36,082 nt of DNA from Alectryocaccomicrobium faecavium (GTDB taxonomy: Bacteria > Bacillota > Clostridia > Christensenellales > Aristaeellaceae): positions 1 to 36,082 of the forward strand of contig DVOT01000232.1 of the NCBI GenBank assembly GCA_018713425.1, written 5' to 3'. The first letter of the stretch is position 1; each line of letters opens with the position of its first letter. A model generated the notes under the pieces. The model was not told where the DNA came from, ran no database searches, and worked only from the letters and a program-made list of their open reading frames with translations. The position numbers were made by a program, and so were the translations under genes. Shown piece after piece: positions 1 through 7,428 of this stretch.

Positions 1-3000
1 ACCACGCAGGCGGAGATCGACAAGTGCAATCAGGCGCTGCGGCTGGCGCAGACGAATTGGGACGCGGCGGGCAAGGCCATTGAGGACAGCCGCGCGGCCA
101 TCGCCACCTTCGGCAAGCAGATCTCTCTGGCTGAGAGCCGCTTCAAGCTGGCTGCCGTGGGGATTAAAGAGCTGGATACCAGCGTTACGGGGCTTACAGC
201 CAAGCAGACGATGCTTACCCAAAAGCTCGATTTGCAGCGCCAGAGCCTGACACAGTATGAAGCGGCGCTGCAGGGCGCAAAGGATCAGCTCATCGCCGCC
301 CAACAGGCCAACGATCCGGAGAAGATCCGTCAGGCAAGCGACGCAGTCATCGATGCCGAGACCGCTCTGAACCGCGCCAAAGCCGCTGTGGCTTCCACGA
401 GAGCGGAAATTGGGCAGACCAACAGGCAGCTCGCCACCGCGAAATCCGCATGGACATCGGCGGGTAAGGAGCTGGAAGCGTTCGGCAAGAAGTGCGAAAC
501 GGTCTCCAAGACGCTGACGGCAGCGGGCCGCACGTTGTCCACCGCCATGACCGCGCCCATCCTCTCGCTGGGCGCGGCGGCAATCAAGGCGTCGGTGTCC
601 TACGAGAGCGCGTTCACTTCCGTCAGGAAAACTGTGGACGCAACGGAAGCGCAGTACGATTCCCTCTCCAGCGAGATCAAGCAGATGTCCACGGAGGTCG
701 CCACCTCCGCGAACGACATCGCCGAAGTCGTGGCCATCGCCGGACAGCTGGGCATCGAGACGGACTATCTCACCGAGTTTGCCCGCACCATGATCGATCT
801 GGGCAATTCCACGGACATCGTGGCAGACGAGGCGGCCAGCGTGCTGGCGAAGTTCGCGAACATCACGGGTATGAACCAGAGCGAGTTCGACAACCTCGGC
901 GCGTCGCTGGTCGACCTGGGCAACAACTGCGCCACTACGGAATCGGCCATCATGAACATGGCCATGCGCCTCGCTGCAGCGGGCACGCAGGTGGGCCTTT
1001 CCGAATCTCAGATTCTGGGCTTTGCGGCGGCGCTGTCGTCGGTGGGCATCGAGGCGGAGATGGGCGGTTCGGCCTTTTCCAAGGCGCTGGTCAACATGGA
1101 GGTGGCCGCGGCCACGGGCGGAGAAGCGCTGGAGGATTTCGCCCGCGTGTCCGGCATGACGGCGGAGGGGTTCAAGGCGCTGTGGGACAGCGATCCGGCA
1201 TCGGCGTTTCAGGCGTTCATCGTGGGTTTGTCCAAAATGGACGAGGAAGGCGCGTCGGCCATCGCCACGCTGAATGAGATCGGGATCAATGAAATCAGGC
1301 TGCGCGACACGCTGCTGCGCGCCACCAACGCCACGGAGCTGTTCGCCGAGACGCAGGCCATGGCCAACGCCGCGTGGGAAGAAAACGCTGCCCTGACCGA
1401 AGAAGCCGGGAAGCGCTACGCGACCACGGAAAGCCGGCTGGTCAACCTCAAGAACAAAGCCGTGCTGTTCGGCCAGCAGATCGGGGACGACCTCAATCCC
1501 ATGATCCAAAGTCTCATCGACGGCACGGGCGAGCTGCTGGACAAGTTCCTCGAAATGGACGAAGCCCAGCGGATGCAGGTCATCCGCTACGCGGCCATTG
1601 CGGCATCGATCGGGCCAGTGCTGCTGCTCATGGGCAAGGTCACCAAGGGCGTGGGCGCGCTGTCCGCGGGCATCGGGAAGTTCGCCACGGCGGTGGGCAA
1701 GGCGGGCGGCGGCTGGTCGGGATTCCTTTCGGTACTCGCCAAGTCTCCTGCCGTCTGGCTGGCGGTCGCCGCGGCGGTGGTGGCGGGTGCGGTCGCCTTG
1801 GTGGACTATGTTTCCGGCGCGAAGCAGGCGCGGGAAGCGCTGGAAGGCATGAATGAGACCGCGAAGAAGTGGAAGGACACCGCCGCCGAAACCTTCTATG
1901 GCAAGAGCGAAGGGCTGTCCTTCTTCGGCATGGGTAAGGAGGACTTCGCCCGCGATCAACAATCCGCCGTGGACTGGCTGGACGGGCTTCTCAAGGTCTG
2001 GACGGACGGGGAGAAGGAATCGGATGAAATCGTTTCGCACTGGACGGAATCGTTTAAGAGCCTGACGGCTTCCACCCGCGAGGAATTGCAGGCGTTGAAG
2101 GACACCGCAGATCAAGCGGGCTATACCGGTGTGTCCGAGCAGCTCGCGGCGGACATGGAGACGTTGGATTCGCTGGACGCGGAGATCGAAGCGCTGCTCA
2201 AGAAGCGGCAAAATGGCTATTTCTCGGAAGCGGACCAGATCCGCCTGCAGGAGCTCATCGATACGCGGGAAGCCATCGAGATCAAGTACAACCTCGTACC
2301 CGCCGACGTGGACGGGTTTGACACCATCCGCCAGAAGCTGGAAGCAGAAGTGGCGAGAGCACAGGCCAGGGGCAAAGCGGATGCGGATGTGACGGTGTAC
2401 GAAAACGCCATGGTCGCCGCGGCAGAAGGGCTGGCGGCGGTGAACGCGCAGATCGACGAACAGTACGACAAGGAGTACGCGCTCATCCAGCTCATCGAGG
2501 ACAGCACGGAGCGGCAGGCGGCCATGGACGCGCTGAATGCGAGGTACAACGAGCAGCGCAGAACCGCAGCGCAGGAATATGCCGCGCTGTTGGCGGACAT
2601 CGTGCTGCCGGTGTGGGAGCAGGAGAACATCCAGCAGGCGGCGGCAGACATGGATGCACTCAACCAGAAGCTGCGCGAGTACAGTGCGGCCAGTGAGAGC
2701 GAAAAGCCTGCCCTGCTGGAAGATCTGAATGCGCTGACCGCGGCCATGGACGAGGGCGCGCTGGCCGAGTACATCGGCATGCTGACGCAGATCCAGTCGC
2801 TGTTGGATCAGGGCATGACGGAGGACGAGATTCAGGCGATGTTCCCGGAGCTTGACTTTACCACGGCGCTGGAACAGATCGCGTCCATTCAGGCATTCCT
2901 CAACAACCGGGAACTGGAGCTGCCAGGGCTGACGGAGATGTTCGGCGGAGCGCTGCCGGAGGAAGTGCTGACCATTGCGACCGACCTAGACATGACCGGC

Positions 3001-5160
3001 GCGCAGGAGCGGTGGGACGCCTTTGCGGCAGACCCCGGCGCGATTACGACGGACGCCATCATTGCCCAGCTGAAGGAAGACGAGAACACCCAGCGCGTAC
3101 AGCCGCAGGTGGAGGCGTTTATTTCCAAGTACACGGAGGTTGCAGAAGGCGCGGATACCGCTTCCCTTACGCCGGAGGGCATCATCGCGCTGGTCAATGC
3201 CTATGCCGAAGCGACCAACGGCGCGGACGTGTCCGGCCTGACGCCTCAGAACGTGACGGCCATGGTCGCGGCGTATGAGGAACTCGCCAGCGGCGTGGAC
3301 GTCTCCACGCTGAAACCCGACGAGATCACGGCCTACATTTCCAAATACCTCGAAGAAAACGAAATCGACACCAGCGGCCTGACCCCGGGCGGCCTGACCG
3401 CCTTTGTGTTGGCGTATCAGGAGGTCACAGGCGGCGCGCTGACCACGGCGCTTACGCCCGGCGACATCACGGCCATGGTGGCAAAGTACCTCGAAGCGGA
3501 GAATGTGGATCTGTCTGCCCTTTCGCCGGATCAGGTGGAGGCCATCGTCAGCGCATTTGCGGAAGCCACGGGTTGCGACAAGTCTACATTGCTACAAGAT
3601 TTCACGGCGTATATCGCCAGATATGACGACAGCAACGCGGTCAAGCCCACGCTTTCTATGTCCGTCGGCATCTACGGCTACGACCTCATGGCCTACCGCA
3701 AATTCATCGAGGAAAACCCTGTCGAGGTGCAGGGCATCGTCCGGCTGGGAGAGGTGTACGAGAATCCCTCGGATGCCTTGGTGGATCCGGGCGCGAAGTT
3801 CTGGCAGGACGGGCAGGAAATCCCGGTAACGGCTGTGCCCACGGAGATGCTTACGGCGGACAAGGTGGCGGTATTGGATGAAGACGGTACGCTGCACGTG
3901 CTCATTGCCCCGGACGTGACCGGCGCGCAGGAAGCCATTGATGAACTGCGCACGGAAGTGGCCGAGGTCGATCAGCTGGGCGTGACGGCGCTGGGCAAGG
4001 CCACCGGCCTTTTGCCCGAGACGAACCTTGACCTAATCGAGTCCGCGCTCTCCCGGCTGCAGTCCTATCAGGAAACGCTGGATTACAACTGGTGGGGCAA
4101 GTTCTGGGCGGGCGTGTTCGGCGCATCCACCGACAAGGGCACACTGGACACCAGCATGAAGCTGGACTTTCCAGCCGAGCGCGTGGCGGAGCTCTCGACC
4201 TATGTGGGCGAGATCGTGGCGGCGATCCAGCAGGGGCAGGAAGTCAAGCAGGAGGATCTCGACAATTTGCAGACCATCCTGACATTTTTGCAGGAGCTGG
4301 ACACCAGCGAGGTCGGCACGCACATTCTGGAAGGCGTGGGCGCAGGCATGACGGCGGCGGGCTGGGACAGCGACGCGGAGACGGTGGCCAGCAATCTGGA
4401 GGCTGCATTGAACATGGCGCTGGGCATCCATTCGCCCGCTGAACGCGTGAAGCCCGTGGGCGCGAACGTCTCGGCAGGCGTAGGCGCGGGCATGGCTGGC
4501 TACGACTTTGCGACGGACGCTTCCGCGCTGGCAGCGGCCATAGAAGCAGCGGTCGCCGGTGCGTTTCCGGCCACGGCGTTGGAGCCCACGGGGACGGCGG
4601 CGATGCAGGGCATGGCCAACGCCATGGCCGGCTACAGCATGAGCGGCACGGGCAGCGCCATCGCCGCCAGCGTGCGCAGCTCGGTGAACAGCGCTCTCAA
4701 CAGCGGTACGCTGCGCTCCGCAGGCGTGAATGCCATGGCGGGACTGAAGGCGGGCATCAACGCAGGCCGTAGCGGCGTGATCTCAGCCATGCGGTCTGCC
4801 GCGCGGGCGGCGGTCAACGCGGCGAAGAGCGAATTGAAAATCAAGTCTCCCTCCCGTGTGTTTGAGGAGGAAGTCGGCGTCATGGCCATGCGCGGTTTGG
4901 GCCAGGGCGTGCTCAAGGAGAGCCGCGAACAGGCGCGGGTCATCCGAAACGCCGCGCGTTACCTGACCGGCGAGGCCAAGGCAGGAAGCATCCAGACCAC
5001 CAGCAACGACAACCGGCGCACGTACAACAACAGCGTCAATTCCACCATTCAGGTGCAGCAGCTGGTGGTGCGCGACGAGCAGGACATCCGTGCTCTGGCG
5101 GTGGAGATCGCTGCGCTGACGAGACGCCAGCAGCGCGGGAAGGGGCTGCGGATGGCGTGA
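1..5160 (+). CDS. Phage tail tape measure protein (5' partial)
   Basis: This protein sets tail length in siphophages and is threaded through the tail tube. The frame is open from base 1, so the true start lies before the window; the GTG at 157 is internal. The visible part is 1719 residues. Residues about 1-170 are a charged, coiled-coil-like stretch. About 195-400 match the TP901-type tape measure core, with hallmark text such as AGQLGIETDYL and MGGSAFSKAL. A hydrophobic region lies at about 540-606, ending in the likely membrane segment AVWLAVAAAVVAGAVALV. A run of 24-residue repeats covers about 1033-1210. The C-terminus has paired motifs (IHSPAER, IKSPSRVFEEEV) usual for these proteins. 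The length fits a very long tail. The gene precedes an accessory gene and Dit, the standard order. Family assignment is firm; the role of the repeats is unknown. Confidence 0.95.
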   Translation, partial: TTQAEIDKCNQALRLAQTNWDAAGKAIEDSRAAIATFGKQISLAESRFKLAAVGIKELDTSVTGLTAKQTMLTQKLDLQRQSLTQYEAALQGAKDQLIAAQQANDPEKIRQASDAVIDAETALNRAKAAVASTRAEIGQTNRQLATAKSAWTSAGKELEAFGKKCETVSKTLTAAGRTLSTAMTAPILSLGAAAIKASVSYESAFTSVRKTVDATEAQYDSLSSEIKQMSTEVATSANDIAEVVAIAGQLGIETDYLTEFARTMIDLGNSTDIVADEAASVLAKFANITGMNQSEFDNLGASLVDLGNNCATTESAIMNMAMRLAAAGTQVGLSESQILGFAAALSSVGIEAEMGGSAFSKALVNMEVAAATGGEALEDFARVSGMTAEGFKALWDSDPASAFQAFIVGLSKMDEEGASAIATLNEIGINEIRLRDTLLRATNATELFAETQAMANAAWEENAALTEEAGKRYATTESRLVNLKNKAVLFGQQIGDDLNPMIQSLIDGTGELLDKFLEMDEAQRMQVIRYAAIAASIGPVLLLMGKVTKGVGALSAGIGKFATAVGKAGGGWSGFLSVLAKSPAVWLAVAAAVVAGAVALVDYVSGAKQAREALEGMNETAKKWKDTAAETFYGKSEGLSFFGMGKEDFARDQQSAVDWLDGLLKVWTDGEKESDEIVSHWTESFKSLTASTREELQALKDTADQAGYTGVSEQLAADMETLDSLDAEIEALLKKRQNGYFSEADQIRLQELIDTREAIEIKYNLVPADVDGFDTIRQKLEAEVARAQARGKADADVTVYENAMVAAAEGLAAVNAQIDEQYDKEYALIQLIEDSTERQAAMDALNARYNEQRRTAAQEYAALLADIVLPVWEQENIQQAAADMDALNQKLREYSAASESEKPALLEDLNALTAAMDEGALAEYIGMLTQIQSLLDQGMTEDEIQAMFPELDFTTALEQIASIQAFLNNRELELPGLTEMFGGALPEEVLTIATDLDMTGAQERWDAFAADPGAITTDAIIAQLKEDENTQRVQPQVEAFISKYTEVAEGADTASLTPEGIIALVNAYAEATNGADVSGLTPQNVTAMVAAYEELASGVDVSTLKPDEITAYISKYLEENEIDTSGLTPGGLTAFVLAYQEVTGGALTTALTPGDITAMVAKYLEAENVDLSALSPDQVEAIVSAFAEATGCDKSTLLQDFTAYIARYDDSNAVKPTLSMSVGIYGYDLMAYRKFIEENPVEVQGIVRLGEVYENPSDALVDPGAKFWQDGQEIPVTAVPTEMLTADKVAVLDEDGTLHVLIAPDVTGAQEAIDELRTEVAEVDQLGVTALGKATGLLPETNLDLIESALSRLQSYQETLDYNWWGKFWAGVFGASTDKGTLDTSMKLDFPAERVAELSTYVGEIVAAIQQGQEVKQEDLDNLQTILTFLQELDTSEVGTHILEGVGAGMTAAGWDSDAETVASNLEAALNMALGIHSPAERVKPVGANVSAGVGAGMAGYDFATDASALAAAIEAAVAGAFPATALEPTGTAAMQGMANAMAGYSMSGTGSAIAASVRSSVNSALNSGTLRSAGVNAMAGLKAGINAGRSGVISAMRSAARAAVNAAKSELKIKSPSRVFEEEVGVMAMRGLGQGVLKESREQARVIRNAARYLTGEAKAGSIQTTSNDNRRTYNNSVNSTIQVQQLVVRDEQDIRALAVEIAALTRRQQRGKGLRMA
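3097..3630 (+). repeat. In-frame tandem 23-24 residue repeats inside the tape measure gene
   Basis: Six clear units run from 3166 to 3588, with lengths 24, 24, 23, 24, 23 and 23 residues. The consensus is L-T/S-P-x2-hydrophobic-T-A-x-V-x2-Y/F-x-E-A. A degenerate unit precedes them at 3097-3165 (begins VQPQVEAFISKY) and a partial one follows at 3589-3630 (LLQDFTAYIARY). Each unit probably forms a short helical hairpin, so the region would be a helical solenoid. The repeats are clear in protein but diverged in DNA, so the array looks old. Unit number could tune tail length; that is inference. Confidence 0.85.
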
Positions 5161-5168
5161 AACTTATC

Positions 5169-5197
5169 TTGACTTATCGGCGGAGTAGAGGGATAGA
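5169..5197 (+). promoter_or_regulatory. Candidate promoter for the accessory gene at 5230
   Basis: TTGACT (5169-5174) matches the sigma-A -35 box at five of six positions. A 17-base spacer leads to GATAGA (5192-5197), a weak -10 box. It sits just after the tape measure stop codon and before the gene at 5230. With the terminator at 5922-5947 it would make that gene an independent unit. The poor -10 keeps confidence low. Confidence 0.3.
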
Positions 5198-5229
5198 TAC
5201 GACATCCCAAACAAAAGGAGGATGAGGAT

Positions 5230-5907
5230 ATGTCACATTTTTCGGTTGCGGTATTTTCCCAAACGCCCGGAGACGTGGAGGAACTGCTGGCTCCCTTCAT
5301 TGAACAGGTCGACGCAGATTCCCCGTATGCGGAATTCGTCGGGAACACAGACTGCGATTTCGACGAGGCGGCCAAGGCAAAGGGCTACTGGCACAATCCC
5401 AACGCGCGGTGGGACTGGTGGGAGATTGGCGGGCGCTGGCGCGGACTGCTCCGGCTGCGTCCGGGCAAGAGCGGTTACACCGCGCCGCTGGAGCACTGGC
5501 ACAAGGACTTTGTCTATCCACCCCATCGCTGCGACGCGGCGCTGGTCGCAGACTGCGATTTTTCGCCGCGCGAGGCGCAGATCCGGCAGGCGGCGCGCCT
5601 GTGGGAGGTGGCTGTGGAGGGCGATGCGCCGCGCGAGGGCGAAGAGTTCTTCAGCCCCTGGAAGCCGGAATACTATCTGGATCGCTACGGGGACAAGGAG
5701 ACCTTCATTCGCCAGGAGTCGGCGTTTAGCACCTATGCTTTTATTACGGCGGAGGGCGAATGGCATGAGCAGGGGCGCATGGGCTGGTTTGGCATGGACG
5801 ACGCGACCAACGAGAGTATTCGTCAGTACGAAGAGAAATTCCAGTCATACCTGCAGGAAGCGCGCGAGAAAGGACTGGCGATTACCATTGTGGACTGCCA
5901 CATCTGA
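5230..5907 (+). CDS. Prophage accessory protein of unknown function with WDWWEIGGRW motif
   Basis: The 225-residue protein starts at an ATG preceded by AAAGGAGG. It is soluble, acidic and rich in Trp, Tyr and His, with no signal peptide or membrane helix. It opens MSHFSVAVF and carries NPNARWDWWEIGGRW near residues 57-71. I associate this pairing (an MSHF start with a later W-D-W-Y/W-x-x-G-G-R-W motif) with a family of uncharacterised proteins in phages and mobile elements; this is recalled, not searched. No catalytic residues can be assigned. It is not a tail structural gene by sequence, yet it sits between tape measure and Dit. A strong terminator follows directly and a possible promoter precedes it, so it looks like a moron: a gene carried by the prophage and expressed separately. 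A role in host takeover or superinfection exclusion is possible but not shown. Confidence 0.85.
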   Translation: MSHFSVAVFSQTPGDVEELLAPFIEQVDADSPYAEFVGNTDCDFDEAAKAKGYWHNPNARWDWWEIGGRWRGLLRLRPGKSGYTAPLEHWHKDFVYPPHRCDAALVADCDFSPREAQIRQAARLWEVAVEGDAPREGEEFFSPWKPEYYLDRYGDKETFIRQESAFSTYAFITAEGEWHEQGRMGWFGMDDATNESIRQYEEKFQSYLQEAREKGLAITIVDCHI

Positions 5908-5921
5908 GGAAAGGAACCGTG

Positions 5922-5947
5922 AAAAGCCGCCTTCGGGCGGTTTTTCT
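5922..5947 (+). terminator. Rho-independent terminator after the accessory gene
   Basis: GCCGCC-TTCG-GGCGGT forms a tight hairpin with a TTCG tetraloop, followed by TTTTTCTC. The flanking A and T runs extend the stem. It lies 14 bases after the stop of the accessory gene and before the ribosome-binding site of Dit. Tail-gene transcripts from upstream must read through it, or Dit must be expressed some other way. Confidence 0.8.
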
Positions 5948-5964
5948 CATGGAGGAGGTAATCC

Positions 5965-6663
5965 GTGAACGACTGGTTTGAGTGGAACGAGGTACGCTGC
6001 ACAGAGTACGGCATCCACGTGCTGGAACAGCCGGTACTGACGCTGCCCAATGAGCGCGCAACGTTCGTGGATGTGCCCGGCCGCAGCGGGAGTCTTACGG
6101 TTCTGGAAGGCGACGCCGTCTACGACGATCTGGTGCTCACCGCGCAGTGTATGGTGGAGAATCTGGAGCGGTACGAGGAGATCGCCTCCTACCTCAGGGG
6201 CAGCGGCCGGGTGACCTTTGCGAACCGTCCGGAGGGGTATTACGAGGCGCGCATCGTCAACCAGATTCCCTTTGAAAAGATCCTCCGCGGCAATCCGCAC
6301 CGGACATTCGCGGTGAACTTCCGCTGCAAGCCCTTCTGGTACGCGGAAAGCGCGCCGGCGATTACCGTGACGCAGAGCGGCTCGTTCGTGACCAATCCGG
6401 GGAACGTGTACGCAGAGCCGGTCATAACGGTTTACGGCTCCGGCACCATCACGCTCATGGTGGGGATGAGCATAGCAGATTTGAGTGGCATTGCCGGAAG
6501 TATCACACTGGATACGCCGATCATGGAGGCGTACTCCGGAGTAACGTCCATGAACAGCGCCATGAGCGGCGAGTTCCCCGTGCTCCTGCCCGGAGCGAAT
6601 GCAATCAGCTGGACGGGGAATGTGAGCAAGGTGGTCATTGAGCCGCATTGGCGGTATCTGTAG
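5965..6663 (+). CDS. Distal tail protein (Dit), siphovirus type
   Basis: Dit forms the hexameric hub joining the tail tube to the baseplate or fibre. The 232-residue protein begins at GTG with GGAGGAGGT six bases upstream; no good ATG alternative exists. The N-terminal half has the features of the phage-tail component family (TIGR01633/PF05709 type): an early W-E-V-R-C-T-E-Y-G region, DVPGRSGSL near residues 37-45, and a beta-rich core ending in NFRCKPFWY near residue 120. The C-terminal half is a second beta domain ending SKVVIEPHWRYL. The position after the tape measure protein and before Tal is the standard order. Confidence 0.9.
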   Translation: MNDWFEWNEVRCTEYGIHVLEQPVLTLPNERATFVDVPGRSGSLTVLEGDAVYDDLVLTAQCMVENLERYEEIASYLRGSGRVTFANRPEGYYEARIVNQIPFEKILRGNPHRTFAVNFRCKPFWYAESAPAITVTQSGSFVTNPGNVYAEPVITVYGSGTITLMVGMSIADLSGIAGSITLDTPIMEAYSGVTSMNSAMSGEFPVLLPGANAISWTGNVSKVVIEPHWRYL

Positions 6664-6671
6664 AAAGAAAC

Positions 6672-6703
6672 GTATTGCAATTTGCAATACAAAGTGGTAT
6701 AAT
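6672..6703 (+). promoter_or_regulatory. Toxin-antitoxin promoter with overlapping palindromic operator
   Basis: TTGCAA (6675-6680), a 17-base spacer and TATAAT (6698-6703) form a strong sigma-A promoter. A perfect inverted repeat, GTATTGCA-ATT-TGCAATAC (6672-6690), covers the -35 box. This is where an antitoxin or antitoxin-toxin complex would bind to repress its own operon. Autoregulation is standard for RelBE-type loci; here it is inferred from the palindrome. Confidence 0.75.
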
Positions 6704-6725
6704 GCTCTTGAAAGGTGGTGCTGAT

Positions 6726-7031
6726 ATGGCCAGCAAGAGCGCAAACGTGATGGCGAGAGTGGAACCCGAGATCAAAGCACAGGCAGAAGCGGTGCTGGAT
6801 CAGCTGGGATTGCCGGTTTCAGTGGTGATTAACTCGCTCTACCGGCAGATCATCATGAACAACGGACTTCCCTTTTCGCTGACAATTCCCACGAAACTTC
6901 CAGTGCGAGATCAGATGAGCGCCGCGCAGTTTGACGCCATGATGGAAAAGGGACTGATTCAGGCGCAGGCTGGAAACGGCATGGATTTGGATGAAGCCTT
7001 TGAGCAGATCATGACGAGGACAGCGAAATGA
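6726..7031 (+). CDS. RelB/DinJ-family antitoxin
   Basis: The 101-residue protein would neutralise the toxin encoded directly downstream and repress the shared promoter. The N-terminus is a ribbon-helix-helix DNA-binding domain: SANVMARVEPEIKAQAEAVL, then LGLPVSVVINSLYRQII, the DinJ pattern in which a beta strand is followed by two helices. FSLTIPTK closes this domain. The C-terminal 40 residues should be the toxin-binding tail. I chose the ATG at 6726 because AAAGGTGG lies just upstream and because the longer frame would begin ahead of the promoter. It overlaps the toxin gene by four bases (ATGA), which implies translational coupling. Confidence 0.88.
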   Translation: MASKSANVMARVEPEIKAQAEAVLDQLGLPVSVVINSLYRQIIMNNGLPFSLTIPTKLPVRDQMSAAQFDAMMEKGLIQAQAGNGMDLDEAFEQIMTRTAK

Positions 7032-7357
7032 GCTATCGGGTAAAGCTGACACAAAGCGCCGTGGAGCAGGCGCAGGAAATCGTCCAATACATTTCGGAAA
7101 CGCTGTTGGTTCCGGATGTGGCACAGGCATGGATGTCTCGCCTGAAAGCGGAAATCGGAAAGCTATCCTTCATGCCCGGACGCTTTCCTCTGACGGAAGA
7201 GGAGCCTTGGCGGAGCAAGGGCATTCGCCGCGTAGTTATCGAGAATTTTCTGGTGTATTTCTGGATAGACGAACCACAGGACATTGTGTGGGTGACGGCG
7301 ATTGTGTACGGGCGAAGGGATCGCATAGCGGCTCTAATGGATATGCCACTGCAATAA
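7028..7357 (+). CDS. RelE/ParE-family toxin
   Basis: The 109-residue protein has the RelE/ParE fold: MSYRVKLTQSAVEQAQEIVQYI at the start (strand then helix, shown here as family pattern), a central GIRRVVIENFLVYFWID strand pair and a final VWVTAIVYGRRD strand. RelE members cut mRNA on the ribosome, while ParE members inhibit gyrase. The sequence alone does not say which; the YGRRD end occurs in both groups. It is coupled to the antitoxin by an ATGA overlap and followed by a terminator. The pair sits between two tail genes, so it is an accessory cassette that could stabilise the prophage or act as abortive-infection defence. Confidence 0.87.
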   Translation: MSYRVKLTQSAVEQAQEIVQYISETLLVPDVAQAWMSRLKAEIGKLSFMPGRFPLTEEEPWRSKGIRRVVIENFLVYFWIDEPQDIVWVTAIVYGRRDRIAALMDMPLQ

Positions 7358-7374
7358 ACAGAAACAAAGAAATG

Positions 7375-7403
7375 GCGTCCTCCTGCGGGAAGGGCGCTTT
7401 TTC
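7375..7403 (+). terminator. Terminator after the toxin-antitoxin cassette
   Basis: GCGTCCT (7375-7381) pairs with AGGGCGC (7391-7397), with one G-T pair, and TTTTTC follows. It lies just after the toxin stop codon and ahead of the tail-associated gene, so it closes the two-gene cassette. Confidence 0.7.
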
Positions 7404-7428
7404 ATGCCCCGGAGGGAGGTGATGGCCC

